Shown piece by piece: positions 36,750 through 45,700 of a stretch of 64,000 nt of DNA. Under the pieces are notes generated by a model. It saw only the letters and a program-made list of their open reading frames with translations. It ran no database searches and was not told the origin of the DNA. Both the position numbers and the translations under genes were made by a program. Numbering within the stretch: the stretch's first letter is position 1; every line of letters starts with the position of its first letter. The stretch is taken from positions 62,001 through 126,000 of the forward strand of contig NZ_WIJP01000003.1 in the NCBI RefSeq assembly GCF_009496155.1. The letters run 5' to 3'. Source of the DNA: Streptococcus mitis. GTDB lineage: Bacteria; Bacillota; Bacilli; Lactobacillales; Streptococcaceae.

Positions 36750-37074
36750 TAAAGATTTTATAGATAAGGCTTTTTCTAACGGCACAGATAGAGTTAATCG
36801 AGCGATTTTTGTAAAGCCTGAAGAACTTATTGAAATATCTGATGAAGATTTGAGTTATTTTGGTGAGGGTATCTTTTGTTGCCTTCCTCGGAATCAGTAC
36901 ATAATGGATCATAAAGATGAAATCAGAGAAAAATATAAACTTTCTCCAAATATGCCAAAGATAAACGGCATCTATTTAGGGAGTTTGGTAAAAATGAGGT
37001 CATGGACAAGAATTTGGAAAACAAATCCAAGTTTAAAGGGAATAATCGAATTGACAAAAAAAGAAAGCGCCTAG
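36739..37074 (+). CDS. Unknown protein coupled to the MuF-ART gene (candidate immunity or modifier)
   Basis: A 111-residue protein (MGFDKDFIDKAFSNGTDRVNRAIFV..., GEGIFCCLPRNQYIMDHKDEI) overlaps the toxin-like gene by 11 bases, and a terminator follows directly. Coupled expression with an ADP-ribosyltransferase domain suggests immunity, but no known immunity fold is recognised. Confidence 0.6.
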   Translation: MGFDKDFIDKAFSNGTDRVNRAIFVKPEELIEISDEDLSYFGEGIFCCLPRNQYIMDHKDEIREKYKLSPNMPKINGIYLGSLVKMRSWTRIWKTNPSLKGIIELTKKESA

Positions 37075-37094
37075 AGAAATCTAAGTGCTTTTTT
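37061..37094 (+). terminator. Terminator after the MuF-ART cassette
   Basis: AGCGCCTAGA pairs with TCTAAGTGCT around a GAAA loop and is followed by TTTTTT. It separates the cassette from the rest of the head genes. Confidence 0.7.
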
Positions 37095-37116
37095 CGTGCT
37101 CAGAAAGGAGAACCTT

Positions 37117-37404
37117 ATGAATAAATACAAAGAATTGATAGGCTTGATTGAAGATAATAATCTTGAGATACAATCGAAGAAATGTTATGACCCACAGAGT
37201 GCTTGGACTGGAAAACATTTATGGATTGTTGATAAGAAGAAACAAGATAAAATTTTTGATTTATCGGGTAATGGCTATTGTTTTGACGATAAATCAGTCG
37301 ATGAAGCTATTGAAGAAGTTAAAAAGTATTTGTCTCTTAAAAACATGAATACTTTTGATGCTTTCAAAAAATGGGTGGATAAGAATGCTAAGCCTCAAAA
37401 ATGA
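37117..37404 (+). CDS. Small unknown protein in the head region
   Basis: A 95-residue protein (MNKYKELIGLIEDNNLEIQSKKCY..., DKSVDEAIEEVKKYLS). AAAGGAG fixes the ATG at 37117. It lies after the terminator and could be a second immunity-like or cargo gene; no family recognised. Confidence 0.5.
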   Translation: MNKYKELIGLIEDNNLEIQSKKCYDPQSAWTGKHLWIVDKKKQDKIFDLSGNGYCFDDKSVDEAIEEVKKYLSLKNMNTFDAFKKWVDKNAKPQK

Positions 37405-37424
37405 TGCTTAGAAAGGAGCGAGAA

Positions 37425-37688
37425 ATGAAATACCGTAAAAAGCCAGTAGTGGTTGAAGCCGTGCAGTTTTTAGATACAGAAGAAGCTATAAATGAGCTAT
37501 GTGATTTTGGACTAGACCCAGTACGGATTGACTACGCTGATTTAAGCAATCCCCTTTTAAAAATCGAAACGCTTGAAGGATTGATGATTGCGACCGAAGG
37601 GGATTATATCATCAAAGGTGTGCAAGGCGAGTTTTATCCATGCAAACCTGATATCTTTAAGGAAACATATGAAAAAGTAGAGGAGTAA
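37425..37688 (+). CDS. PGDYG-like phage protein, copy 1
   Basis: The 87-residue product (MKYRKKPVVVEAVQF..., GDYIIKGVQGEFYPCKPDIF) belongs to a small phage family of unknown role, and is duplicated 387 bases downstream. AAAGGAG precedes the ATG at 37425. Confidence 0.7.
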   Translation: MKYRKKPVVVEAVQFLDTEEAINELCDFGLDPVRIDYADLSNPLLKIETLEGLMIATEGDYIIKGVQGEFYPCKPDIFKETYEKVEE

Positions 37689-37692
37689 AGAC

Positions 37693-37815
37693 ATGTTTAT
37701 ATGGGATTGGGTATCAGTCGCTTTCGGGTGGTTGGTATTTTTGTTGTTAATCTTTATTATTCTGGCCGTGATCAGCGGAATAATTGAAGGTGTAAAGAAA
37801 GGACTGAAGAAATGA
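37693..37815 (+). CDS. Tiny membrane peptide between the duplicated genes
   Basis: A 40-residue peptide with one strong membrane segment (FGWLVFLLLIFIILAVISGI) and a basic tail. It overlaps the next start as ATGA. Possibly holin-like or a membrane adaptor; unknown. Confidence 0.5.
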   Translation: MFIWDWVSVAFGWLVFLLLIFIILAVISGIIEGVKKGLKK

Positions 37816-38078
37816 AATACAGAAAGAAACCGGCTGTGGTTGAGGCAGTGCTTTGGAACGGGGATAACCATAAAGAAGTAATTGACTTTGCAGAAAATAA
37901 TATTTGGTTTGATGCACTTGGGAATATATGGATTGCTACACTTGAAGGTGATATGATAGCCAAAAAAGGGGATTATATTATCAAAGGAGTTCAAGGTGAA
38001 TTTTATCCATGCAAACCAGATATTTTTGCAGAAACTTACGAAGAAGTAGAGTATCTGAATATTTTAGCTAGTATCTAG
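37812..38078 (+). CDS. PGDYG-like phage protein, copy 2
   Basis: The 88-residue product shares its start (MKYRKKPxVVEAV) and the GDYIIKGVQGEFYPCKPDIF block with copy 1 but differs in the middle, so it is a diverged duplicate. Confidence 0.7.
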   Translation: MKYRKKPAVVEAVLWNGDNHKEVIDFAENNIWFDALGNIWIATLEGDMIAKKGDYIIKGVQGEFYPCKPDIFAETYEEVEYLNILASI

Positions 38079-38138
38079 GAGGTGATCCAACATCTTGACT
38101 GGCAGGAACAGACTGCTATAAATCACTGTAAATTGCTA

Positions 38139-38170
38139 TAAACCGCATCGAAATAGAGGCGGTTTTTATA
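38139..38170 (+). terminator. Terminator before the scaffold gene
   Basis: AAACCGC and GCGGTTT form a stem followed by TTATATT; a modest terminator, likely allowing partial read-through. Confidence 0.6.
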
Positions 38171-38211
38171 TTGTCCAAACTGTACCGATGACAATAAAAG
38201 CTGTACTGTTC

Positions 38212-38268
38212 CGTCGCCGGACGTAAAGCGAGATTATCGAGTGGCGACGTAATCGCTGGAGGACAATT
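38212..38268 (+). promoter_or_regulatory. Predicted H-type pseudoknot in front of the scaffold ribosome-binding site
   Basis: Stem 1 pairs CGTCGCC (38212-38218) with GGCGACG (38243-38249); stem 2 pairs AGCGAGATTA (38227-38236, two-base bulge) with TAATCGCT (38250-38257). The 3' strands abut, so the stems could stack as an H-type pseudoknot, ending one base before GGAGGA, the ribosome site of the scaffold gene. It may control scaffold/capsid translation. Confidence 0.55.
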
Positions 38269-38793
38269 ATGTCAGAAGAAATCAATGCAACTGTATCTAC
38301 TGAATCAACTGAGACTGTCGACACTCAAGAAAATGTTGATACAGTGCAAGAAGAAAAGCACGAACGAACTTTCACTCGTGCTGAAATCGGCAAGATGCTA
38401 TCTGCCGAGCGCTCTAAATGGGAAGCTGAGCAAGAAGCCAAGGAAAACGAAGCTAAGAAGCTTGCCAAGATGAACGCTGATGAGAAACAGAAATATCAGT
38501 TAGATCAGCGTGAGCAAGAACTAGCTGACCGCGAAAAAGCTCTTGCTCGTAAAGAATTAACCGCGGAAGCTAAAGCAATGTTAAGTGAACGTGACTTACC
38601 TGTTGAGTTAGTGAATGTAGTTGATTTGACAAGCGCAGAGACGGTATCTGAATCTATTACCTCTATCCAAAAAGCATGGGAAGAGTCAGTTCAGAAGGGA
38701 GTCTCTGAACGTATGAAAGGTAGTGCACCTATCAAAAATGCACAAACAGTCCAGCAAGAAGTCACGGAAAAATGGCGTAAAGACTTCTTGTAA
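38269..38793 (+). CDS. Capsid scaffold protein (DUF4355)
   Basis: The 174-residue, charged, largely coiled-coil protein (FTRAEIGKMLSAERSKWEAEQEAKE) is the DUF4355 type of head scaffold, which guides capsid assembly and then leaves. It precedes the capsid gene with a strong ribosome site. Confidence 0.88.
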   Translation: MSEEINATVSTESTETVDTQENVDTVQEEKHERTFTRAEIGKMLSAERSKWEAEQEAKENEAKKLAKMNADEKQKYQLDQREQELADREKALARKELTAEAKAMLSERDLPVELVNVVDLTSAETVSESITSIQKAWEESVQKGVSERMKGSAPIKNAQTVQQEVTEKWRKDFL

Positions 38794-38815
38794 TAAAAGA
38801 AAAGAGGAAAAATAA

Positions 38816-39841
38816 ATGGCATTTGAAGAATTAAACACAGCAGAATCACGAAAGAAACATCTAGGGATTATTGAGGATGTACTTGCAGTAAATTCATATT
38901 CAACACCACTTGTAACATCAAGCGATGCAGTAACCTTGCAAGGTCGCTCTTTTACAGTAGCAACTGGTAACACAACAGAACTTAAAGACTACAAACGTAA
39001 CAAAGACAACGAATTTGACCACGTTGAAGTTGAAGAAAAGGTTTATACCCTTGACGAAGAAAAATATTGGGGTCGTTTCGTAGACCAATTGGACGAACGT
39101 GACTCTAATGGTCAAGTAAATATCAATTATGTTATTGCACGTCAAGCAGCAGAAGTAGTAGCTCCATATCTTGATGAACTGCGTTTTGGTGCAGCGCTTG
39201 GTAATGTTAGCGACAATGTTACTATGGGCAAAGAACCAGGAGCGAACAACGCATACAATGCAATTCTTGATGTCTCTGAGAAACTTGATGAGCTTGGAAT
39301 TACAAAAGAGCGCTTGCTTTTTGTAACACCTAAATTCTACAAAGCGATCAAGTCTGAAATCGTTCGTCTACCACATGGTGACGCAGATAAGAAAGTCCTT
39401 GGAAAAGGATATGTTGGTGAATTGGATGATTACACAGTCTACAAAGTACCTTCTAAATTCTTGCCAAATGTAAACGCCCTTGCTAGTGCCCCTGGTGTCG
39501 TTACATCACCAATTCAAATTGACAATACCAAGTACAATGACAACGTACCTGGTCGTTTTGGTGAATTGGTAGAACAATTGCTTTACACTGGAGCGTATGT
39601 GCTTGAACACTTCCAAAAGTACATCATCACAATTGCGGACTCTAAGCCTGCTGCTAAAAAATCAGCTCAAGGCAAAACAGTGAACCGTGCTAAAGCGTGG
39701 AAGACTGAAACAGCCTATAAAGAAGGCGAATCAGTAACTCATGATGATAAAGTCTATGTTGCTATCAAAGACATCACTAGCTCAACCAATGCACCAGACT
39801 CTGACTCAGCTAACTGGAAAGAAAAAACTGGTAAGAAATAG
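38816..39841 (+). CDS. Major capsid protein with C-terminal carbohydrate-binding-like domain
   Basis: The 341-residue HK97-fold-like capsid protein (ITVATGNTTELKDYKRN..., TVYKVPSKFLPNVNALASAPGVVT) is extended by ~50 residues after a basic linker. The extension AWKTETAYKEGESVTHDDKVY...NAPDSDSANWKEK has the W/Y spacing of CBM5/12 chitin-binding-type modules, which would decorate the capsid surface. The capsid core call is firm, the extension call is by pattern. Confidence 0.88.
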   Translation: MAFEELNTAESRKKHLGIIEDVLAVNSYSTPLVTSSDAVTLQGRSFTVATGNTTELKDYKRNKDNEFDHVEVEEKVYTLDEEKYWGRFVDQLDERDSNGQVNINYVIARQAAEVVAPYLDELRFGAALGNVSDNVTMGKEPGANNAYNAILDVSEKLDELGITKERLLFVTPKFYKAIKSEIVRLPHGDADKKVLGKGYVGELDDYTVYKVPSKFLPNVNALASAPGVVTSPIQIDNTKYNDNVPGRFGELVEQLLYTGAYVLEHFQKYIITIADSKPAAKKSAQGKTVNRAKAWKTETAYKEGESVTHDDKVYVAIKDITSSTNAPDSDSANWKEKTGKK

Positions 39842-39850
39842 GTCTTAGTT

Positions 39851-40039
39851 ATGAAATTTAAAATCAAACAAGATTTCTACGATTGGGAATCAAATGTGAA
39901 ACGACTGGCAGGAGAGGAACTTGAGATTACTGAGGAGCGCTATGCTGAGTTGGCTAACAATTTTGCCAGCAACGGTGTGGCTATCTCAGATATTCTTGAG
40001 GAAATCTTCCCTGAACCTGAGTTCTTAGAAGAGGATTGA
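39851..40039 (+). CDS. Small head protein of unknown function
   Basis: A 62-residue acidic protein (MKFKIKQDFYDWESNVKRLAG). It lies between the capsid and connector genes; small proteins at this position often aid head completion. Confidence 0.55.
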   Translation: MKFKIKQDFYDWESNVKRLAGEELEITEERYAELANNFASNGVAISDILEEIFPEPEFLEED

Positions 40040-40040
40040 T

Positions 40041-40352
40041 ATGTCTATAGAGTTGCTGAAGAAATTAACAGGCGAAGAAGATACTCAGCTTCTCATGTTG
40101 CTCCAAACGAGGGCTACAAATCTTATCTTGTCAGAGACTAATCGCACATCTTTGACACCTGCTTTAAGTCTTTTAATACCTGAGGTTGCTATTGAGCTCC
40201 ACAATCGCTCAGGAGCGGAAGGAGAGCATTCTAGAACCGAGGGTGGTATAGCAGTAGTCTATGGAGAAAACGGCCTGTCTACGGGTCTTCTACAGCGTAT
40301 CCGCATGCACAGATTAGCAAGGGTGGCAGGCCATGTTTTTGAAGCAGAGTAG
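40041..40352 (+). CDS. Head-tail connector (gp6-like adaptor)
   Basis: The 103-residue helical protein (MSIELLKKLTGEEDTQLLMLLQTRA...) matches phage gp6/gp15-type adaptors that bind below the portal. It overlaps the next gene by 20 bases. Confidence 0.75.
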   Translation: MSIELLKKLTGEEDTQLLMLLQTRATNLILSETNRTSLTPALSLLIPEVAIELHNRSGAEGEHSRTEGGIAVVYGENGLSTGLLQRIRMHRLARVAGHVFEAE

Positions 40353-40671
40353 ACTGAAACCTTATCCGATGCGACGGTTTGAAAAGACTGTCACAGAGGA
40401 AGGTGTCGCAAAAGAAGGATATGCCAAGGAAGCTGAGACAGTCCGTCTTGAATTGTGGCCGGCTAGTAGCAAGTTGCAATCTGAATTGTATGGCGAGCGT
40501 GTCAATGATATTTTGAACGCAAATGCCAACAAGTCAGCTACTATCAAAGTGAAGGATGGTGTGTGTATAGATAGCCAGACGGAAGTGACTCATAGGATTA
40601 TTTCTAAGAAGGTCTACACACATCATCAAGTTTTGGAGTTAGAGCGTGTCAGAGCTACTAGGGGCAGATAG
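40333..40671 (+). CDS. Head-tail stopper or head closure protein
   Basis: A 112-residue product at the position of SPP1 gp16-like stoppers (MFLKQSRLKPYPMRRFEKTVTEE..., THRIISKKVYTHHQVLELERV). Overlaps both neighbours, consistent with a tightly coupled connector block. Confidence 0.65.
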   Translation: MFLKQSRLKPYPMRRFEKTVTEEGVAKEGYAKEAETVRLELWPASSKLQSELYGERVNDILNANANKSATIKVKDGVCIDSQTEVTHRIISKKVYTHHQVLELERVRATRGR

Positions 40672-41155
40672 ACTTATAGCTAAGTTCAGAAGGCTATCAG
40701 ATGTTACGCAACGAGACATCGTTTCAAAAGCGGTTCATCATGCAGCTAAAACTATTGTCCAAGCAGACGCTAAGAGACTAGCGCCAGGGAATAATGGGGA
40801 ACTTAGAAACAGTATCAAAACTAGGGTCAAAATGGACGGAGGTAAGGCTATAGCAGAGGTTTACACCAATCTGCACTACGCTCCTTATGTTGAGTTTGGA
40901 ACAGGACCAAAAGGACAAGCTAGCCATTCGGGTATCTCCCCAGAGGTTAGTGTGTCTTACAGGTCTAGTCCTTGGTATGTGCATGAAGACCAAATCGATG
41001 TAGGACCTTACCATTTTCAAAAAATTGGGGAATTCTACAAGATGTATGGTCAACCTGCCCAGCCTTATCTTTATCCAGCTTTGAGAGACAATCAAGAGCG
41101 TGTGTCTAAGAATATTTCGAATTATGTCCGTAGAAAGATAAGAGAACAATTATAA
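40646..41155 (+). CDS. HK97 gp10-like tail completion protein
   Basis: The 169-residue protein (AAKTIVQADAKRLAPGNNGELRNSIKT, APYVEFGTGPKG) is a clear HK97-gp10-type tail-joining protein. It ends in a shared base with the next start. Confidence 0.85.
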   Translation: MSELLGADRLIAKFRRLSDVTQRDIVSKAVHHAAKTIVQADAKRLAPGNNGELRNSIKTRVKMDGGKAIAEVYTNLHYAPYVEFGTGPKGQASHSGISPEVSVSYRSSPWYVHEDQIDVGPYHFQKIGEFYKMYGQPAQPYLYPALRDNQERVSKNISNYVRRKIREQL

Positions 41156-41523
41156 TGATCAATATCAAACCTGTTATTTACAAAGAATTGCAAAAGGTCG
41201 CAGATAATGTGACTGATACTTATCCTAGCGATTGGGAAACTTTCCCAGTCGTTATTTTTTTAGAAGAACAAAACAAGCCCGGTGAATGGTTTGATGACCA
41301 AGAACAAAAATCATCTATCCGCTACAAGGTAGATATTTTTGATGATACCAGCACTAGTGATTTAGCTGTTAAAATCAATCAGATTTTTGAGTCTTTAGGT
41401 TTACGAAGAACCGACTGCCAAGATGTGCCAGACCCGTCTCATTTGAGACATAAGGTCATGCGTTTTGAAGGTGTCGTTGATTTAGACTCAGAGCTTGTTT
41501 TTCAATTTAGAATGGAGAATTAA
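41155..41523 (+). CDS. Tail terminator-like minor tail protein
   Basis: A 122-residue protein (YPSDWETFPVVIFLEEQNKP..., DVPDPSHLRHKVMRFEGVVDL) at the usual position of the tail terminator (gp17/gpU-like), directly before the major tail gene. Confidence 0.7.
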   Translation: MINIKPVIYKELQKVADNVTDTYPSDWETFPVVIFLEEQNKPGEWFDDQEQKSSIRYKVDIFDDTSTSDLAVKINQIFESLGLRRTDCQDVPDPSHLRHKVMRFEGVVDLDSELVFQFRMEN

Positions 41524-41525
41524 AC

Positions 41526-41939
41526 ATGTTAGCAAATGGAATTACGTTAGCTTATGGTACAGCTAAAGGAACTTACACAAAACTTACAGGACTTAAGGAA
41601 GTACCTGAATTCGGTATTGAGCCTGAAAAAGTAGAGAACACTACTCTTGAAGATAAAGTCAAGAAGTATGAGTTCGGTATTGGAGACGCAGGGGAATTGG
41701 AGTACAAATTCTCTTACAAGAACGACGGAGCAACCGCACCTTATCGTGTATTGCGTACAGCGGCAGACAACAAGACAAAACTTTTCTTTGAGCAAACTTA
41801 CCCAGATAACACTAAAGTTCGTTTTGAAGGTCAAGTATCTGTTAAGCTTGGCGGTGGCGGTGTCAATGCCGTTATCGAGTTCACCCTTAAAATTGCTTTG
41901 CAGTCAGAGTTGGAATTTACAGACGGTATTGGAGGTTAA
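41526..41939 (+). CDS. Major tail protein
   Basis: The 137-residue beta-rich protein (LANGITLAYGTAKGTYTKLTGLKEVPEFG) forms the tail tube rings. Its position between the terminator-like and chaperone genes and its sequence pattern fit the siphophage tube family. Confidence 0.82.
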   Translation: MLANGITLAYGTAKGTYTKLTGLKEVPEFGIEPEKVENTTLEDKVKKYEFGIGDAGELEYKFSYKNDGATAPYRVLRTAADNKTKLFFEQTYPDNTKVRFEGQVSVKLGGGGVNAVIEFTLKIALQSELEFTDGIGG

Positions 41940-41943
41940 TTAA

Positions 41944-42324
41944 ATGGCGTTACCTTACTCGATTTGGAAGATTAGCGATGAGAAAGAGTTGAAACTACGA
42001 CTTTCATCTCATCAAGCAGCAAAAGTTGAAGAAAAAATCGGCATGAACTTACTGAAAATTTTTATGCCTGAGGCTGGCGAAGAGTTTCCTTTGCCTCCTT
42101 TGAAAGTTGTATTGCTCTTGATTCATGGAGCCTTGCAAAAGTATGAGAATGGGTATTCTCTTGAGGATGTCTATGATCTATACGATGAATACGTGGATAA
42201 CGGTGGAGACCAAACAACCTTCATGACAGAGGTTTTAATGCCACTCTTTGAAGTATCGGGTTTTACTCCACGAGGAAGCAAGAACAAGAAAACTTCCAAG
42301 AAGAAAATGACAGTAGTCGAGTAA
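41944..42324 (+). CDS. Tail assembly chaperone (gpG-like)
   Basis: A 126-residue helical protein (LKLRLSSHQAAKVEEKIGMNLLKIF) at the gpG position. The following frame lies in the -1 register and is open across the end of this gene, so a G-GT type frameshift product is possible, although no canonical slippery heptamer is visible. Confidence 0.75.
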   Translation: MALPYSIWKISDEKELKLRLSSHQAAKVEEKIGMNLLKIFMPEAGEEFPLPPLKVVLLLIHGALQKYENGYSLEDVYDLYDEYVDNGGDQTTFMTEVLMPLFEVSGFTPRGSKNKKTSKKKMTVVE

Positions 42325-42326
42325 TC

Positions 42327-42713
42327 TTGACGGTAACGCAGATTATTGAGAGGCTTTATCCTATGTTTTTGGACATTGGGGGTAAGCCTCTTGATTTTTG
42401 GGATTTAACGGTGCTTGAAATCAGGGAAATGATTGAAAGCTACAACCGTGTTAAAACCCAAGAGCGTAAAGAAAAGATTATTGACTCATACAGACTGTCT
42501 CAGATGATTTCCAATCACGTTTCTTTATTGTTATCCAAAGATGCTAAGGTCTTTGAGTTCTGGGAGTATGCGCCTGAATTGTTTGTGGAAGAACAGCAAG
42601 CGGTAGAACAGGAACGACAGAGACAAGCGCTTTTGTTACATAAGGAACGGATGCGTGAATTTGCAGAGAGACACAATCGAAAAAGGAAGGAGGAAATGAA
42701 TGGCAACTCTTGA
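42327..42713 (+). CDS. Tail assembly chaperone second frame (gpGT-like)
   Basis: A 128-residue, charged helical product (IIERLYPMFLDIGGKPLDFWDLT, then Gln/Glu/Arg-rich) directly before the tape measure. It is in the -1 frame relative to the gpG-like gene with open frame back to ~42252. A TTG start is the only one near, so it may be made mainly by frameshifting. Confidence 0.7.
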   Translation: MTVTQIIERLYPMFLDIGGKPLDFWDLTVLEIREMIESYNRVKTQERKEKIIDSYRLSQMISNHVSLLLSKDAKVFEFWEYAPELFVEEQQAVEQERQRQALLLHKERMREFAERHNRKRKEEMNGNS

Positions 42714-45700
42714 CGAATTGAAAGTCATGATTGACGCTGAGATAGCGCCTTTCAGGAAGAAGATGAAAGAAGTCGAGAATCAGGTCAAGGAGACATCTGA
42801 CCAAGTAAAGAATGCCACTGCCAAAGTTCGTGAACAGTCGAACTCTATCGGTAGTGCGTTTGGCAAGCTGGCTAAATTCGCTGGTTTTGCAATCCTTGGT
42901 AAGAAATTGCTTGATGTTGGGATGTATTCAGCGCAGACAGCTCTTGAAGTGTCAGCGTCTATGAACCAAATCAAGCGCCAGATGGGTGAGAGCTCGCAAT
43001 CTTTCTTAAAATGGGTTAACGACAACGCCAACGCTATGAATATGGGTGTGGGTGAGGCAACCAACTACGGTGCAGTCTACTCAAACCTATTTTCTGGATT
43101 TATTAAAGATACGGATAAGCTAAGCGCTTATACAGCTAAAATGTTGCAGACATCGGCAGTTGTTGCTGAAGGTTCAGGTCGTAGCATTACAGACGTTATG
43201 GAGCGTATTCGCTCAGGTTTGCTAGGAAACACCGAAGCGATTGAAGACCTAGGAATCAACGTTAATGTGGCTATGATTGAGTCTACTGAAGCCTTTAAAC
43301 GTTTTGCTAACGGACAAAGTTGGCAACAGTTGGACTACCAAACCCAGCAACAAATCCGCCTTATGGCTATTATGGAACAGGCTACTGCCAAGTACGGTGA
43401 TACCTTATCCAACTCAGTCAACGGTAGTATCAGTCTATTTAAGTCTCTGATGAAGGACGCAGCATTGAACCTTGGTAACTCTATGTTACCGATTATAAAT
43501 GCCATTATGCCTGTTTTGAACTCTTTTGCTATGGTATTGAAGAATGTGACGGCTAAACTCGCTGAGTTTATTGCTTTGATGTTCAACAAGAAAGCTACGG
43601 TAAAAGACGGAGTTGGTGGAGCAGTCGGAGACATGGGTAACGCCATGAAAGATGCTGCAGGCGGAGCAGGAGACCTTGCTGACGCTGTTGATGACGCTGG
43701 AGATTCGGCTGGAGGACTTGCTGATAATCTTGGAGACTCAGCCAAAAACGCTAAGAAAGCTGCTAAAGAATTGCTTGGTCTATTGGGATTTGATGAGATT
43801 AACATCTTGCAAAAACCAAAAGACGACGATGCAGGCGGTTCTGGTGGCGGAGGAGGCGGTGGCAAAGGTGGTAAAGGAAAGGGAGGCGGTGGCGGACCTT
43901 TCAAAGACATCTTGCCAGAAGTCGAGTTGACCGACATGGGCAACCAGTTCAAGAGCATTTTCGACGGCCTCGGAGATAAGCTAAAAGGGTTGTTTGACCT
44001 CTTTAAAAAAGGTTTTGATGCAGCGTTTAGACCAGAAGGTTTAGAACGTATCAAAGCTGCTTTAGAACGAATCAAGAAAACTCTTGAAGAAATAGCTACT
44101 GATCCAAGAGTTGTAAATGCCTTTAATCGCATGACCGAAAAAATCGCTTATGCTTTGGGACAAATCGCAGGTTCGTTAGCGACTATTGGAGTCGGCATCG
44201 GTGTACTTCTTACTGAAAGTATCGCTAACGGTCTCGAAAGGCAGAAAGAACGTATTATCAGGGCGCTAGTCGCTTTGTTTGACAATATTGGTAACATTGC
44301 AGGGGCCGTAGGGAATATCGCTCAGGCCTTTTCTAGTGCTTTCTACGACGTCATTACTTCAACTGGTGCGGTTCGTATAGGTAGTGCTATTGTGTCAACT
44401 CTATTAAGCTTGACATCTACCATTGTTGAAGTCGGTAGTAAATTATCAGGAAGTTTGTTTAAAGGTTTTGAAAAAGTCGTTGTGACGAGTGCTCCTAAAA
44501 TTTCATCGATGCTTCAAAGTCTTTTAGACATTGTAGCTCCAGTATTTGAAACTATTGAGAGTGTTGTTGATAAGTTCGGTGATGGATTAAGTAGTGTCTA
44601 CGATGAACATGTAGCCCCTGCTATTGACTCTATTGCTAATGCTTTTAACGGACTAATCGACATTATTCAAATTCTTTGGGAAGGAAGTTGGAAGCCTTTT
44701 GCAGAGTTCTTGTCTAATACGTTCGGCATCAGTATTGAAACTGTCGCTGATTTACTAGGCGGTATCATACTAGAGGCATTGAAGTTACTAGCTGATACAA
44801 TTAAACTTGTAGCTGATGGTTTTACTGCTTTTTCTGACTGGTGCAAAGAAAATAAAGAGATTATCTCTGTAATTGCTAATGTGATTGGTACGCTTGCAAC
44901 TGCATGGCAGGGGATTAAATTCTTGGCGTGGGCAGAACAAGCTGGAGGACTTGCAGGGGCATTCGAACTATTAAGTGGCAAGGTTTCATTTATTGTTAGC
45001 GGGATTAAAAGCCTAGGACTAGCTTTGAAAGCTTTGACATTTGATAAATTGGTCAGCTTCGGAGAAACCATCTATTTGAATGCGTTGTATGCAAAAGATT
45101 TTGTAGTCAATTCAGGTAAATTGATAGCTCAATTAGGAAAAACTGCTCTAGAACTCGGTAAATCAGCACTAGCTTGGGGTGTTCATGCAGCACAAATGGG
45201 GCTTGCAGCAGCGGCAGAAATCGCTCAATCGATTGCAGCAGGAATTGCAGCAGCTGCAACGTGGGCGCTCAATGGAGCTATTGCAGTCTTGACTAGTCCG
45301 ATAACCTTAGTTATTGCTGCTATTGCAGCTTTAATTGGTGTAGGTGTCTTACTCTACCAAAACTGGGACACTGTTGTCGAGTTCGCTAAAACTGCATGGC
45401 AAGGACTATCTGATTTTATCAGTGGTATTTGTCAAGCAATTGGCGATTTTTTCAGTGGTCTATGGACGAAACTACAAGAAATCTTTGAGCCAATAGGTCA
45501 ATGGTTTAGCGAAAAATTCCAAGAAGGTTGGGACGCAATTGTAAACATCTTCTCTGGTATCGGAGAGTGGTTTTCTGGTGTATTCCAAGGCGCATGGGAC
45601 GCTATCGTTAATATCTTCACACCAATCGGCTCATGGTTCGGACAACGTTGGGCTGATGTGACTAATGCGTTGGCTAACATCGGGGCATGGTTTACGGACA

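Noticed and set aside
43335..44132. Long minus-strand frame opposite the tape measure gene
   Set aside because: It mirrors the Gly/Lys-rich linker as a Pro/Ser-rich shadow, has no ribosome site and lies fully within a well-supported gene.
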